DNA from: Cellvibrio sp. KY-GH-1
GTDB lineage: Bacteria; Pseudomonadota; Gammaproteobacteria; Pseudomonadales; Cellvibrionaceae
NCBI RefSeq assembly: GCF_008806975.1
Contig: NZ_CP031728.1
Span: forward strand, 4,299,501-4,363,500
DNA: 64,000 bases
Reading direction: 5' to 3'
Every line of letters starts with the position of its first letter. Positions within the stretch are counted from its first letter, which is position 1. Positions 18,784-26,745 of the stretch are shown piece after piece. The notes beneath the pieces were generated by a model that made no database searches, was not told where the DNA came from, and saw only the letters and a list, made by a program, of their open reading frames with translations. The translations under genes and the position numbers were made by a program.

Positions 18784-19305
18784 CTAGAGATAACACTGCA
18801 TTTGTTGTGAATCCCAAGAGCGCTTCCCATTGATTAAGGAGAAGATCTTATTGCAGGCAACTGTTTTTTCTGGGACTGCAACATACAACTTTATGAAGGG
18901 TCTAGGAGTCGTAGAAGAGGCGCCACTGGCATTACATAAAAAGACCTTCTTGGAGGAAAGCTCAAATGTTTTCTCATTCCATATAAATTCATCATGCTTG
19001 GATTCGTAATTCTCAATATTTGAGCTTATCAATATTGGTTCTGGGTTGTTGTCTCTGATGATTGCTATGCTTGGAGCCTTGCCTTCAGTTAATAAGGTAC
19101 CGTCAGGAATGTTAATATTATCGGTGCTCGATTTAAATTTTTTGCTTACAAAAATAGCCCATTCTTCGTTGCCCGATACTATACCTTTTTGAACTCGAAT
19201 CTCTTTTGGGCAGTTAGGTGCATTGTAAAATTGTTCAGCAAACAGTGGCTGGCAAAATGGAAGGCCTAAAATAAAAAAACAAGTTTTAGTTGATAATAAC
19301 CGCAT
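18784..19305 (-). CDS. Candidate periplasmic immunity protein (STY0300-like) for the amidase effector
   Basis: The protein has 173 residues with a signal peptide (MRLLSTKTCFFILGLPFCQP, cut near LFA-EQF). The mature part begins NCPKEIRV and ends W..QQMQCYL, a layout resembling the STY0300 group of small exported proteins, though the match is weak. Conserved-looking Cys residues suggest disulfides. Its start overlaps the end of the effector gene by 20 bases in another frame, so the two are translationally coupled. That coupling plus export is what makes immunity plausible: a periplasmic protein would shield the cell wall from a sibling's amidase. Confidence 0.55.
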   Translation of the reverse strand: MRLLSTKTCFFILGLPFCQPLFAEQFYNAPNCPKEIRVQKGIVSGNEEWAIFVSKKFKSSTDNINIPDGTLLTEGKAPSIAIIRDNNPEPILISSNIENYESKHDEFIWNEKTFELSSKKVFLCNASGASSTTPRPFIKLYVAVPEKTVACNKIFSLINGKRSWDSQQMQCYL

Positions 19306-20377
19306 AGTACTTATCCAGATGTTTGGCTAGGGTGGAGCTATTTGAAGGATCATTTTGCATTGTCGCTTTGTGAACTTTGTTGGGCATGTCCCCTCGTTTA
19401 TATTGATGATATACAGAAACACTGTTCTCTAATGGTGAGTACCCACCCGACGATTTGTCGTATACAAATAGATGCCCACTTAAATTGGGAAGCCCATTGT
19501 TTGTGGATGGATAAACTAATTTCCCTTTCCCGTTATCAACAAAAGTTGCAAAAATAGTTTTATCGGGTATTTCTCCTCCGAAATCTGAAAGTTTTCTACC
19601 GGGTTTTATATGAGTTGTATTTGGTAACCCAAATCCATCTCCGAGAGAATAGCATTCGTGCTTGCCTGTATATGAAGACAATATTTGATTGCTGTCCTCA
19701 AATTTATCTATATCCCAATGCACGATATGGTCCCCATAATCATGCAAGGTTCCATATTTCCCTTTCAATACTTTGTAGGGTGGTTTTGGTTGTTCGGTCG
19801 CATTAGCTTCATTGGGGGCAACTTTTTCTGAAACAACAACATTTGTGACTGCAACTGCTTGTTCTCCTCGTTTCTGCGAAACTCTCGGCGGTGCCGGTAT
19901 GTATTCCTGCACTTTTTCTTTTGCTAAAGCAAAAGGCGTCTCCATGAGTTCATCCATAAAGGTGCGGGCTTTGCGGGTGTGCCATTGGTGGGTGATGTTG
20001 TCTAAGTGGAGTTTGATAAAGCGGCCGCCGCAAAAAAAACGATGCGCATCTATCCATTCGCCATTGTGCGGATGTGCCGGGTTTTCTTTCCACTCGAATG
20101 CGGCAACGAAAGGTTTTCCGGTGCGGCAGATGCTTAGGTAGTGGCCGTCGTGCATCATGTCGCGCAGCCGATCTTCGGTGTGGGCGTAATGTTGGATCGG
20201 GTCGTAGTTTCCGAATTCGGCGGCGATAAATTCACGTAGGTTAATGACACGCTGCCAGGGATTATTGGGATTGTTAAAGGCGTCGAAGGTGCGCGTAAAA
20301 CCAAAGCTGGGGTGTTCAACGAAAGGAATGTCTTCCCAATCAAGTTCGTTGATGCGTTTTATTTCGAAAAGGTCCAT
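19286..20377 (-). CDS. Two-part effector: shared N-terminal domain plus candidate cysteine amidase
   Basis: The protein is 363 residues from the ATG at 20377, which has AAGGA eight bases upstream. Residues 1 to ~165 are nearly identical to the neighbouring effector at 21897-23141 (start MDLFEIKRINEL, end EYIPAPPRV) and match no domain I know; there is no signal peptide. A Pro/Val-rich linker follows, then a ~155-residue tail with HECYSLGDGFGLP, ATFVDNGKGKLVYPS, GHLFVYD and SVYHQY. A Cys followed later by a His and a polar residue resembles NlpC/P60-like and BPSL0067-type amidase effectors, which cut peptidoglycan peptides. The overlapping exported gene downstream fits an effector-immunity pair. 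The enzymatic call is an inference. Confidence 0.6.
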   Translation of the reverse strand: MDLFEIKRINELDWEDIPFVEHPSFGFTRTFDAFNNPNNPWQRVINLREFIAAEFGNYDPIQHYAHTEDRLRDMMHDGHYLSICRTGKPFVAAFEWKENPAHPHNGEWIDAHRFFCGGRFIKLHLDNITHQWHTRKARTFMDELMETPFALAKEKVQEYIPAPPRVSQKRGEQAVAVTNVVVSEKVAPNEANATEQPKPPYKVLKGKYGTLHDYGDHIVHWDIDKFEDSNQILSSYTGKHECYSLGDGFGLPNTTHIKPGRKLSDFGGEIPDKTIFATFVDNGKGKLVYPSTNNGLPNLSGHLFVYDKSSGGYSPLENSVSVYHQYKRGDMPNKVHKATMQNDPSNSSTLAKHLDKYYAVIIN

Positions 20378-20527
20378 TCGCAATTCCTTATGATAAAAAT
20401 TTTTGGTTTCCGTTCGGTAAAATCTATGGGCAGCGAGGTTAGCCAGTCTGCGCATTTGGGTCAATCAGCAGGGTTGAAGGATTTTCATTTTGTGGGGTGG
20501 CTAACGGATTTAGATGCCACAATAAAA
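19884..20527. repeat. Long direct repeat, copy 1 (effector 5' module)
   Basis: This ~644 bp block recurs at 22648-23291 at a constant offset of 2764 bases with at least one mismatch (C/T about 25 bases inside its left end). It covers about 165 N-terminal codons and about 150 bases upstream of the effector start, including the likely promoter and ribosome-binding site. Similarity ends abruptly on both sides. Confidence 0.95.
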
Positions 20528-20548
20528 GCCGACGTGACGGGCCTACAA

Positions 20549-20965
20549 TTACTTGATTGTAAGCGAGCTACAATCAACAGTCTTCCAATTAATTACCACT
20601 GGTGAGTTTGTTTTCGGATCATACATCCCTTGCGTTACAACACGTAAACATTCACTACTTTTCTGGTAATTAAAAATGCAGTATTGCTCGCCCGTACCGC
20701 TACAGGATTCGATCTCAATAAAGTTATTTTGTTTATAGGTGAGCGCTTCTCCGAAATCGTTTTCGAGTTCTCCGTTCTCGAATTTTGTAAAAGTCGTGAG
20801 GGGCTTCCAACCGATTATTATCAACTCGCCTCTTGCTTGGTAAAAATCAATTCCTTGCTAAAATGGTGCATCGGCTTTGGCAAATACTGAAAGTAACAAG
20901 AGCCAAACAATCCATAGAAAAATGGAAAAAGCGAATATTATTGAATTATTATAGGGTTGTCGCAA
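20549..20965 (-). pseudogene. Immunity-like gene interrupted by an in-frame TAG
   Basis: Reading from a TTG at 20965 (AAAGGA upstream) gives a signal peptide-like segment (IIFAFSIFLWIVWLLLLSVF, ending FAKADAPF), then TAG at 20858-20860, then an open frame to 20549. The part after the stop (GWKPLTTFTKFENGE, CSGTGEQYCIFNYQKSSECLRV, NWKTVDCSS) is clearly paralogous to the intact protein at 21512-21934, which has the same length with no stop. It is thus a nonsense-broken copy, unless there is a sequencing error or read-through. An internal TTG at 20824 would give a version without a signal peptide. Confidence 0.65.
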
Positions 20966-20997
20966 TCTGGTTGATTCCTTTTATCTATTAACTGCCC

Positions 20998-21321
20998 TTA
21001 TTGCAACTTTTCCGCAAAACAATAACCGTTTTTATTGCAAGATTGTTCGCCTGTGACGCACAAATAAATATCGCTACGACACCCGGTTGCAGATCCACAG
21101 TGATAGTATTCGAAAATTAACAAGTCTAATTTGTCATCACCATTAACGTCCTTCTCCTGATGATTCACTTTATTAATTTTCAAGGGCTTGTGTCGATCGG
21201 GCTCTTCGTTGTTTATCTTTCGTAAGTAATCCTGCTTCACGTCCGCAATACTATACAGATCACTGGCTAAGGCTTCCGTGGAAATGCTAATCAAAACGCT
21301 TATGCAAAATCTAATAATCAT
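20998..21321 (-). CDS. Small exported protein of unknown function in the effector island
   Basis: The protein has 107 residues with a signal peptide (MIIRFCISVLISISTEALAS). The mature part has EKDVNGDDKLDLLIFEYYH, a calcium-binding-like DxNxDxxxD pattern, and five Cys residues near the end (CGSATGC, CVTGEQSC, GYC). It lies between two paralogous immunity-like genes on the same strand. Immunity or an accessory role is plausible from position only. It is AT-rich like the rest of the island. Confidence 0.5.
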   Translation of the reverse strand: MIIRFCISVLISISTEALASDLYSIADVKQDYLRKINNEEPDRHKPLKINKVNHQEKDVNGDDKLDLLIFEYYHCGSATGCRSDIYLCVTGEQSCNKNGYCFAEKLQ

Positions 21322-21511
21322 ATCTATCTGCTGAATTTAGAAATAGTCTTCTAAGTATTCAGCTTTCTAAAGGCTCTAAAAATCATTAGAATATTTGTTC
21401 GCCTAACCTATGCCAATTGATATCGTTACCCTTGCACCTGTTACAGTACTAGCGGAACAACGTATTCAAGCTTTGTAGTTTCTATTCGGTGTACTTATAT
21501 AATTGGCTGGT

Positions 21512-21934
21512 CTATTTGTTTTGGCTCAATGAGCTGCATTCGATAAATTTCCAATTGTGAATTTTCAGAGAATTCTGGATTTCATCAATTTCTCCGATAG
21601 TCACTACTTGCAAGCATTTTTCAGATTTAATGTAGTTGAATGAGCAATAAGGTATTCCTGCGAGTGAACAACCTTCTATTTCTGCAATGCCTGCAGATTT
21701 GATTTTCTTGGCATCCCCAATTGATTTTCGATATGTTCCATCTTCCATTTTTTCATTTGTAACTAGTGGGCTCCATCCATCTGCAATCAAATCAGATCTT
21801 GCTTCTACTATGAAGGAACCTTTTTTCAAGTTAACTTCCTCTAAGGTTTCTTCAGCAATCGTGGGTGGCCCTATAAAACAAAAAATTAGTAAAATATTAT
21901 TTTTGAAGGTTTTTATCATTAGCAATATCCTCAT
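21512..21934 (-). CDS. Candidate periplasmic immunity protein for the muramidase effector
   Basis: The protein has 140 residues (or 135 from the internal ATG at 21919) with a hydrophobic signal (MIKTFKNNILLIFCFIGPPT, cut near TIA-EETL). The mature part carries DGWSPLVTNEKMEDG, a CSLAGIPYCSFNYIKSEKC block and NWKFIECSS. It overlaps the 3' end of the muramidase effector by 23 to 38 bases in another frame, the same arrangement as the other effector-partner pair. Its paralog at 20549-20965 is broken. I know no name for the family; immunity is inferred from coupling, export and duplication. Confidence 0.6.
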   Translation of the reverse strand: MRILLMIKTFKNNILLIFCFIGPPTIAEETLEEVNLKKGSFIVEARSDLIADGWSPLVTNEKMEDGTYRKSIGDAKKIKSAGIAEIEGCSLAGIPYCSFNYIKSEKCLQVVTIGEIDEIQNSLKIHNWKFIECSSLSQNK

Positions 21935-23141
21935 ATTTTTTTAATAAAGGTGCGAGAGGTCTTGATCCGCCCCACTTACTTTGCCCATCTGGCCCGGCAG
22001 GAAAGGCATCCCAATCTTTTGATGCTTTATATATCGCCCCTTCGATGTTACCTGATTGTATAGATTCAATCGTTCCTTGTGATTTCAATAGCCCAATTGC
22101 TGCTAAATCTTGATTGGACGGTGAAAAATCTGATAGGCCTAACTTGTTAGCATAATAATCCCATGTTGAAGGCTGAAATTGATAGGCACCTGCAGCGGAA
22201 CTTTTCCATTTAACTCCATCTGTTTCATACTGAACGCTGATCCGTGGGTGATCTTCATACCCGTCAAATATCTTACCTCCGTTGATTACGTTATAACGAT
22301 CTCCGCTTTCGACTGACCTCAGCAATCTGAGAAACGCAATAATTTTTGGTTCTAATATTAACTTTTTGATTTCTTCCTGCTCTCGCAGGCCAGCGATTTT
22401 GCTTTTTAGTAGTGAGTTTGTTTTCCCTCCGAATTTGCCATCAATGTCATCTCCAGTGAACCCTAACTCTTGCTGTAATAACCTGACCTCTTCGCCTTGA
22501 GATCCAATTGTTAAGCCCTCAGACAGGGTAAGGATTCGAGTTAATTTTGCGTTGGTTTGGGTGTTAACTACTGGCAGAACTTCCGGTTCAATTTTAGGGG
22601 CGGGAGCCACTGGTAGTGTCGCCCTCTCCGGAATCCGATTCGGAACCCTCGGCGGTGCCGGTATGTATTCCTGTACTTTTTCTTTTGCTAAAGCAAAAGG
22701 CGTCTCCATGAGTTCATCCATAAAGGTGCGGGCTTTGCGGGTGTGCCATTGGTGGGTGATGTTGTCTAAGTGGAGTTTGATAAAGCGGCCGCCGCAAAAA
22801 AAACGATGCGCATCTATCCATTCGCCATTGTGCGGATGTGCCGGGTTTTCTTTCCACTCGAATGCGGCAACGAAAGGTTTTCCGGTGCGGCAGATGCTTA
22901 GGTAGTGGCCGTCGTGCATCATGTCGCGCAGCCGATCTTCGGTGTGGGCGTAATGTTGGATCGGGTCGTAGTTTCCGAATTCGGCGGCGATAAATTCACG
23001 TAGGTTAATGACACGCTGCCAGGGATTATTGGGATTGTTAAAGGCGTCGAAGGTGCGCGTAAAACCAAAGCTGGGGTGTTCAACGAAAGGAATGTCTTCC
23101 CAATCAAGTTCGTTGATGCGTTTTATTTCGAAAAGGTCCAT
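21897..23141 (-). CDS. Two-part effector: shared N-terminal domain, peptidoglycan-binding domain and lambda R-like muramidase
   Basis: The protein is 414 residues from the ATG at 23141. Residues 1 to ~165 are the same unrecognised domain as in the neighbouring effector. A Pro-rich linker leads to a PG_binding_1-like repeat (LTIGSQGEEVRLLQQELGFT, DGKFGGKTNSLL), then a tail matching phage lambda endolysin R (GH104 lytic transglycosylase): FLRLLRSVESGDRYNVINGG, GYEDHPRI, SSAAGAYQFQPSTWD and LGLSDFSPSNQDLAAI. The Glu of VESGD aligns with the catalytic Glu of R. No signal peptide exists, so entry to a target periplasm needs a dedicated secretion system. An exported, overlapping gene follows. Confidence 0.78.
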   Translation of the reverse strand: MDLFEIKRINELDWEDIPFVEHPSFGFTRTFDAFNNPNNPWQRVINLREFIAAEFGNYDPIQHYAHTEDRLRDMMHDGHYLSICRTGKPFVAAFEWKENPAHPHNGEWIDAHRFFCGGRFIKLHLDNITHQWHTRKARTFMDELMETPFALAKEKVQEYIPAPPRVPNRIPERATLPVAPAPKIEPEVLPVVNTQTNAKLTRILTLSEGLTIGSQGEEVRLLQQELGFTGDDIDGKFGGKTNSLLKSKIAGLREQEEIKKLILEPKIIAFLRLLRSVESGDRYNVINGGKIFDGYEDHPRISVQYETDGVKWKSSAAGAYQFQPSTWDYYANKLGLSDFSPSNQDLAAIGLLKSQGTIESIQSGNIEGAIYKASKDWDAFPAGPDGQSKWGGSRPLAPLLKKYEDIANDKNLQK

Positions 23142-23291
23142 TCGCAATTCCTTATGATAAAAATTTTTGGTTTCCGTTCGGTAAAATCTATGGGCAGCGA
23201 GGTTAGCCAGTCTGCGCATTTGGGTCAATCAGCAGGGTTGAAGGATTTTCATTTTGTGGGGTGGCTAACGGATTTAGATGCCACAATAAAA
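22648..23291. repeat. Long direct repeat, copy 2 (effector 5' module)
   Basis: This is the second copy of the 19884-20527 block. Beyond 23291 the sequences differ completely, as they do inside the coding region at 22648, so the block marks an exact recombination unit. Confidence 0.95.
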
Positions 23292-23462
23292 ACCCGATGC
23301 AGGGCAAGCAATGGCGAGATTTTATCCTGCTTGCTTTTGGGGAACTTGTTTTTCGACTTGTTTGGATTTCTGCGACAGTTAAGACTTGAAAGTCCTCTCA
23401 GCCCGCGCAGTAATAAGTTCGAGTGTTTTCTTTCGTTAGGCAGTGCTCTATTCACGCAATTA

Positions 23463-23494
23463 AGCTAACTCACTCTGTAGCAGGTGAGTTAGCT
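23463..23494. terminator. Hairpin between effector island and fbp
   Basis: AGCTAACTCAC pairs with GTGAGTTAGCT around a 10-base loop, followed on the plus strand by ATTTGTTTG. It lies downstream of fbp (minus strand), where the reverse complement also carries a weak T-run. Confidence 0.55.
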
Positions 23495-23541
23495 ATTTGT
23501 TTGTGTACCTTTTTTTGAAAATAACTGGGACTTTTTGAGAG

Positions 23542-24510
23542 TTATCTCAGATACCCAAGGCAAGTTTCCACCTCATTCGCTGAACCTAAAATTACCGCCA
23601 CACGTTCATGCAAGGCGCTGGGTTGAATGTCCAGAATGCGCTGGCTTTCGCTCCAAGCTTTGCCGCCGGCGTTTTCGATGAGCATGGCCATGGGGTTGGC
23701 TTCGTAGAGCAAGCGCAATTTCGCCGGTTGCTTTGGGTTGCGGTTGTCAGATGGGTACATAAATATTCCGCCTCGACAAATTACACGGTGGACATCGCCC
23801 ACCATGGCGGCGTTCCAGCGCATATTAAAGTTCTTTGCCCGTGGGCCGCTTTCGCCAGCGACTAAATCACTAATGTAGTTGCGCATGGATTGATTCCAAA
23901 AGCGCTGGTTGCTCATATTGATGGCAAATTCTTTAGTGTCGGGCGGAATCTGAATGTCCTTTGCGGTACGCAAAAATGTGCCTTGGGTGGCATCCAACGT
24001 GAAGGTGTGAGTGCCTTTGCCGGTGGTGATTACTAATAGCGTGGATGGACCATAAAGTACATAGCCTGCGCAGACTTGCTGGGTTCCCGGCTGGCGAAAT
24101 TGCGCTTCGTCATTAGCGGCGAGATTTTTTTGTGCGCGATAGATACTGAAAATAGTGCCGATTTGACCGTTGATATCGATATTGGATGAACCGTCGAGCG
24201 GATCAAAGGCGATAATAAATTCACCCGCAGAATTGCCGGCCACGACGGTATCTTCTTCTTCCGAAGCAATAGCGCACACATGCGGACAGGCAAGCAATAA
24301 ATCTTTTAATAATTGATTGCTAATTACATCCAGTTGCTTCTGGGTTTCGCCTTGAATATTTTCATCTTGTGTTGAGCCTAGTACACCGGCCAACGCGCCA
24401 TGGCGCACACGGAAAGCAATTTCTTTGCTGGCATTGGTCACCACTTCCAGTAATTCGATTAGCGGTGCTGCTACGGCTTGTTCGCGCAGGTGTTGAAATA
24501 AATTAATCAT
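23542..24510 (-). CDS. fbp: Fructose-1,6-bisphosphatase, class I
   Basis: This gluconeogenic enzyme hydrolyses fructose 1,6-bisphosphate. The 322-residue protein has the metal-binding motif [13 protein letters not shown], an upstream Glu pair (ASEEEDT) and the substrate-binding RYIGSLV-like region [20 protein letters not shown]. The start at 24510 is supported by AGGA seven bases upstream; an in-frame extension to 24543 lacks one. It is followed upstream on the same strand by fba and tpiA, giving a lower-glycolysis/gluconeogenesis cluster. Confidence 0.95.
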   Translation of the reverse strand: MINLFQHLREQAVAAPLIELLEVVTNASKEIAFRVRHGALAGVLGSTQDENIQGETQKQLDVISNQLLKDLLLACPHVCAIASEEEDTVVAGNSAGEFIIAFDPLDGSSNIDINGQIGTIFSIYRAQKNLAANDEAQFRQPGTQQVCAGYVLYGPSTLLVITTGKGTHTFTLDATQGTFLRTAKDIQIPPDTKEFAINMSNQRFWNQSMRNYISDLVAGESGPRAKNFNMRWNAAMVGDVHRVICRGGIFMYPSDNRNPKQPAKLRLLYEANPMAMLIENAGGKAWSESQRILDIQPSALHERVAVILGSANEVETCLGYLR

Positions 24511-24597
24511 GAATAATCCTGTCCGGAAAACACGCAAGGCCAATATTACATTGGCCCCGGGTGGTATTAGTCGGTGATGCTGTTGAGGCTGCGCAAT

Positions 24598-25680
24598 TTA
24601 CACATAGCGATTCAGGCAATTTAAATCCGCAAAGGATTGCTCCAAGCGCTTGGCCATATATTCTTCGCTTTGACGCAGCCATACGCGCGGGTCGTAGAAT
24701 TTTTTGTTGGGCTTTTCATCGCCATCCGGGTTGCCGATTTGCCCTTGCAAGTAGGCGCTGTTGGCTTTGTAAAAATCCATAGTGCCTTCCCAGAATGCCC
24801 ATTGGGTGTCGGTGTCGATATTCATTTTTACGACGCCGTAGTTGAGCGATTCGGCAATCTCTTTGGGATCTGACCCTGAACCGCCGTGAAAAACAAAATT
24901 CAGCGGGTTGTGGCCCAAGCGGAATTTTTCGCGCACAAATTCTTGCGAGTTTTTCAAAATAACCGGTGTAAGTTTAACGTTGCCGGGTTTGTACACTCCG
25001 TGCACATTGCCGAAGGAAGCCGCGATGGTAAATTTACTGTCGATTGCGCTTAACTTTTCGTAGGCGTAGGCTACGTCTGCGGGCTGGGTGTAGAGCGCGG
25101 AATTATCTAACCCGGTATTGTCCACACCGTCTTCCTCACCACCGGTACAACCCAATTCGATTTCCAGCGTAATGCCCAGTTTTTTCATGCGCGCTAAATA
25201 ATGGGCCGAAATTTCGATGTTTTCTTCCAGGCTCTCTTCCGACAAATCAATCATATGCGAACTAAATAGCGGCTTGCCGGTTTGGGCGATTTGCTGTCCG
25301 CTCGCATCGAGCAAACCATCGATCCAGGGTAACAATTTTTTCGCGGCGTGGTCGGTGTGCAGGATGACCGGAATGCCGTAGGCTTCGGCCACTGTGTGAA
25401 CATAGCGGGCCATGGCAATGGAGCCAAGTACAGAGGCTTTGAGGCCTTCCAGCTTTAAACTTTTACCGCAAAAAAATGCCGCGCCGCCCTGGGAGATTTG
25501 CACAATGACCGGCGAGTTAACGTTACGCGCCGCTTCAAGCGTAGCGTTAATGGTGTTGGTGTTTGCTGCGTTAACAGCGGGATAGGCAAAGCCGCCCGCT
25601 TTGGCGGCATTCAATAAAGTTTGTACGTCTTCGCCGGTGGCGACCCCTGGGGCTACTAACTGGGCAAGGTTGTTCATCAT
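24598..25680 (-). CDS. fbaA: Fructose-bisphosphate aldolase, class II
   Basis: This zinc-dependent aldolase of about 360 residues is the size of E. coli FbaA. It shows the zinc/substrate motifs ILHTDHAAKKLLPW, LEIELGCTGGEEDGVDN, FGNVHGVYKPGNVKL and NFVFHGGSGS. It cleaves fructose 1,6-bisphosphate to DHAP and GAP. Two ATG codons (25680, 25677) follow AGGA; the second has the better spacing. It lies between tpiA and fbp, all on the minus strand, with 88 bases to fbp. Confidence 0.96.
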   Translation of the reverse strand: MMNNLAQLVAPGVATGEDVQTLLNAAKAGGFAYPAVNAANTNTINATLEAARNVNSPVIVQISQGGAAFFCGKSLKLEGLKASVLGSIAMARYVHTVAEAYGIPVILHTDHAAKKLLPWIDGLLDASGQQIAQTGKPLFSSHMIDLSEESLEENIEISAHYLARMKKLGITLEIELGCTGGEEDGVDNTGLDNSALYTQPADVAYAYEKLSAIDSKFTIAASFGNVHGVYKPGNVKLTPVILKNSQEFVREKFRLGHNPLNFVFHGGSGSDPKEIAESLNYGVVKMNIDTDTQWAFWEGTMDFYKANSAYLQGQIGNPDGDEKPNKKFYDPRVWLRQSEEYMAKRLEQSFADLNCLNRYV

Positions 25681-25802
25681 CAAATCCTGAGCTGTGGTTG
25701 ATTGTTGTGATGACCGAAGTTGCCGCCGATTGTTTGTTTTCGTTGTACTTCTTTTTAATTAATTGTGTATTACCGCGCGCATGCGCCAGTTAAGCTGTTT
25801 TG

Positions 25803-25888
25803 AATCTCTCCCAACCTCCCTGGCTGCGCGCCCCGTTTCAAAGGGAGGAGCGGCTCCCCTCTTTGAAAAAGAGGGGGTGGGGGAGATT
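25803..25888. repeat. Imperfect long inverted repeat between fba and tpiA
   Basis: AATCTCTCCCAACCTCCCT (25803-25821) faces AGGGGGTGGGGGAGATT (25872-25888), with a second inner pairing of TTTCAAAG and CTTTGAAA. It looks like a dispersed intergenic palindrome of another family than the GTAG-footed elements, and could attenuate transcripts between tpiA and fba. Confidence 0.6.
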
Positions 25889-25912
25889 AAAATCGTTAAC
25901 TATTTTTGAAAA

Positions 25913-26677
25913 CTATTCGTCGGCAAGGTCCGAGGCACGCTCGCAAATAGCAAGGAAGTGGCCGGGGTCCAAACTGGCGCCGCCTACTAGTAATCCGTCG
26001 ATATCGGGTTGCATCAACAAATCATGGGCGTTGTTTTTATTCACGCTGCCACCGTACAAAATACGCAAACGGTTGGCAGTGTCAGTGTCGTAAATTTCCG
26101 CGAGTTCACGGCGAATAAATTGATGCACTTCCTGCGCAATTGTCGGTGTGGCTGCAAGGCCGGTGCCAATGGCCCATACGGGTTCATAGGCAACACATAA
26201 ATCTTTGTCGTTGAGATCCATTTGCGGCAGCCCTTCGCGCAATTGTTTGCGCAGCACTTGCTCGGTGATATTGGCTTCGCGCTCCTGCTGGTTTTCACCC
26301 ACACAGAGCACCGGCAATAAATCGTGGCTCAAGGCGGTGCGCACTTTGATCTGACAGCCTTCGTTGTTTTCCGCAAACATGGCGCGGCGTTCCGAGTGGC
26401 CAATCAAACACAGCGAGCAGCCGGCTTCTTTCAACATCTGCGCAGAAGTTTCGCCGGTGTATGCGCCGGATTCGTAGCGGCTCAAATTTTGGCTGCCAAT
26501 TTGCAGTTCAGAAAATTGCAAAAAGGTCATCATGTCGCGCATGTACAAATAGGGTGGGCAAATCGCAATTTGCGCGGCGAAGTGTTTGCCAATAAAGGAG
26601 GCAACCGAGGTGCATATCAGGTCCAGGCCGCCGTTTAATTTCCAGTTGGCAATCACTATAGGTTTACGTTGTTTCAT
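25913..26677 (-). CDS. tpiA: Triose-phosphate isomerase
   Basis: This 254-residue TIM-barrel enzyme interconverts DHAP and GAP. The active-site residues are visible: Lys in IANWKLNG, His in LIGHSERR, Glu in VAYEPVWAIGTG, and the phosphate loop YGGSVNKNN...GLLVGGASL. The start at 26677 matches the usual family N-terminus (MKQRKPIVIANWK). The extension to 26842 overlaps a possible small upstream gene and a hairpin. It lies upstream of fba and fbp on the same strand. Confidence 0.96.
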   Translation of the reverse strand: MKQRKPIVIANWKLNGGLDLICTSVASFIGKHFAAQIAICPPYLYMRDMMTFLQFSELQIGSQNLSRYESGAYTGETSAQMLKEAGCSLCLIGHSERRAMFAENNEGCQIKVRTALSHDLLPVLCVGENQQEREANITEQVLRKQLREGLPQMDLNDKDLCVAYEPVWAIGTGLAATPTIAQEVHQFIRRELAEIYDTDTANRLRILYGGSVNKNNAHDLLMQPDIDGLLVGGASLDPGHFLAICERASDLADE

Positions 26678-26745
26678 GGTTTTCCCGGTTGATCTTGTTG
26701 TCGTTATAAATGCTTTGTCGCGGTGGAGGTTACTGCAACCAGACG

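Noticed and set aside
19884..23291. The direct repeats as ends of a transposon
   Set aside because: They contain coding sequence for the effectors, lack terminal inverted repeats, and no transposase or integrase lies between them.
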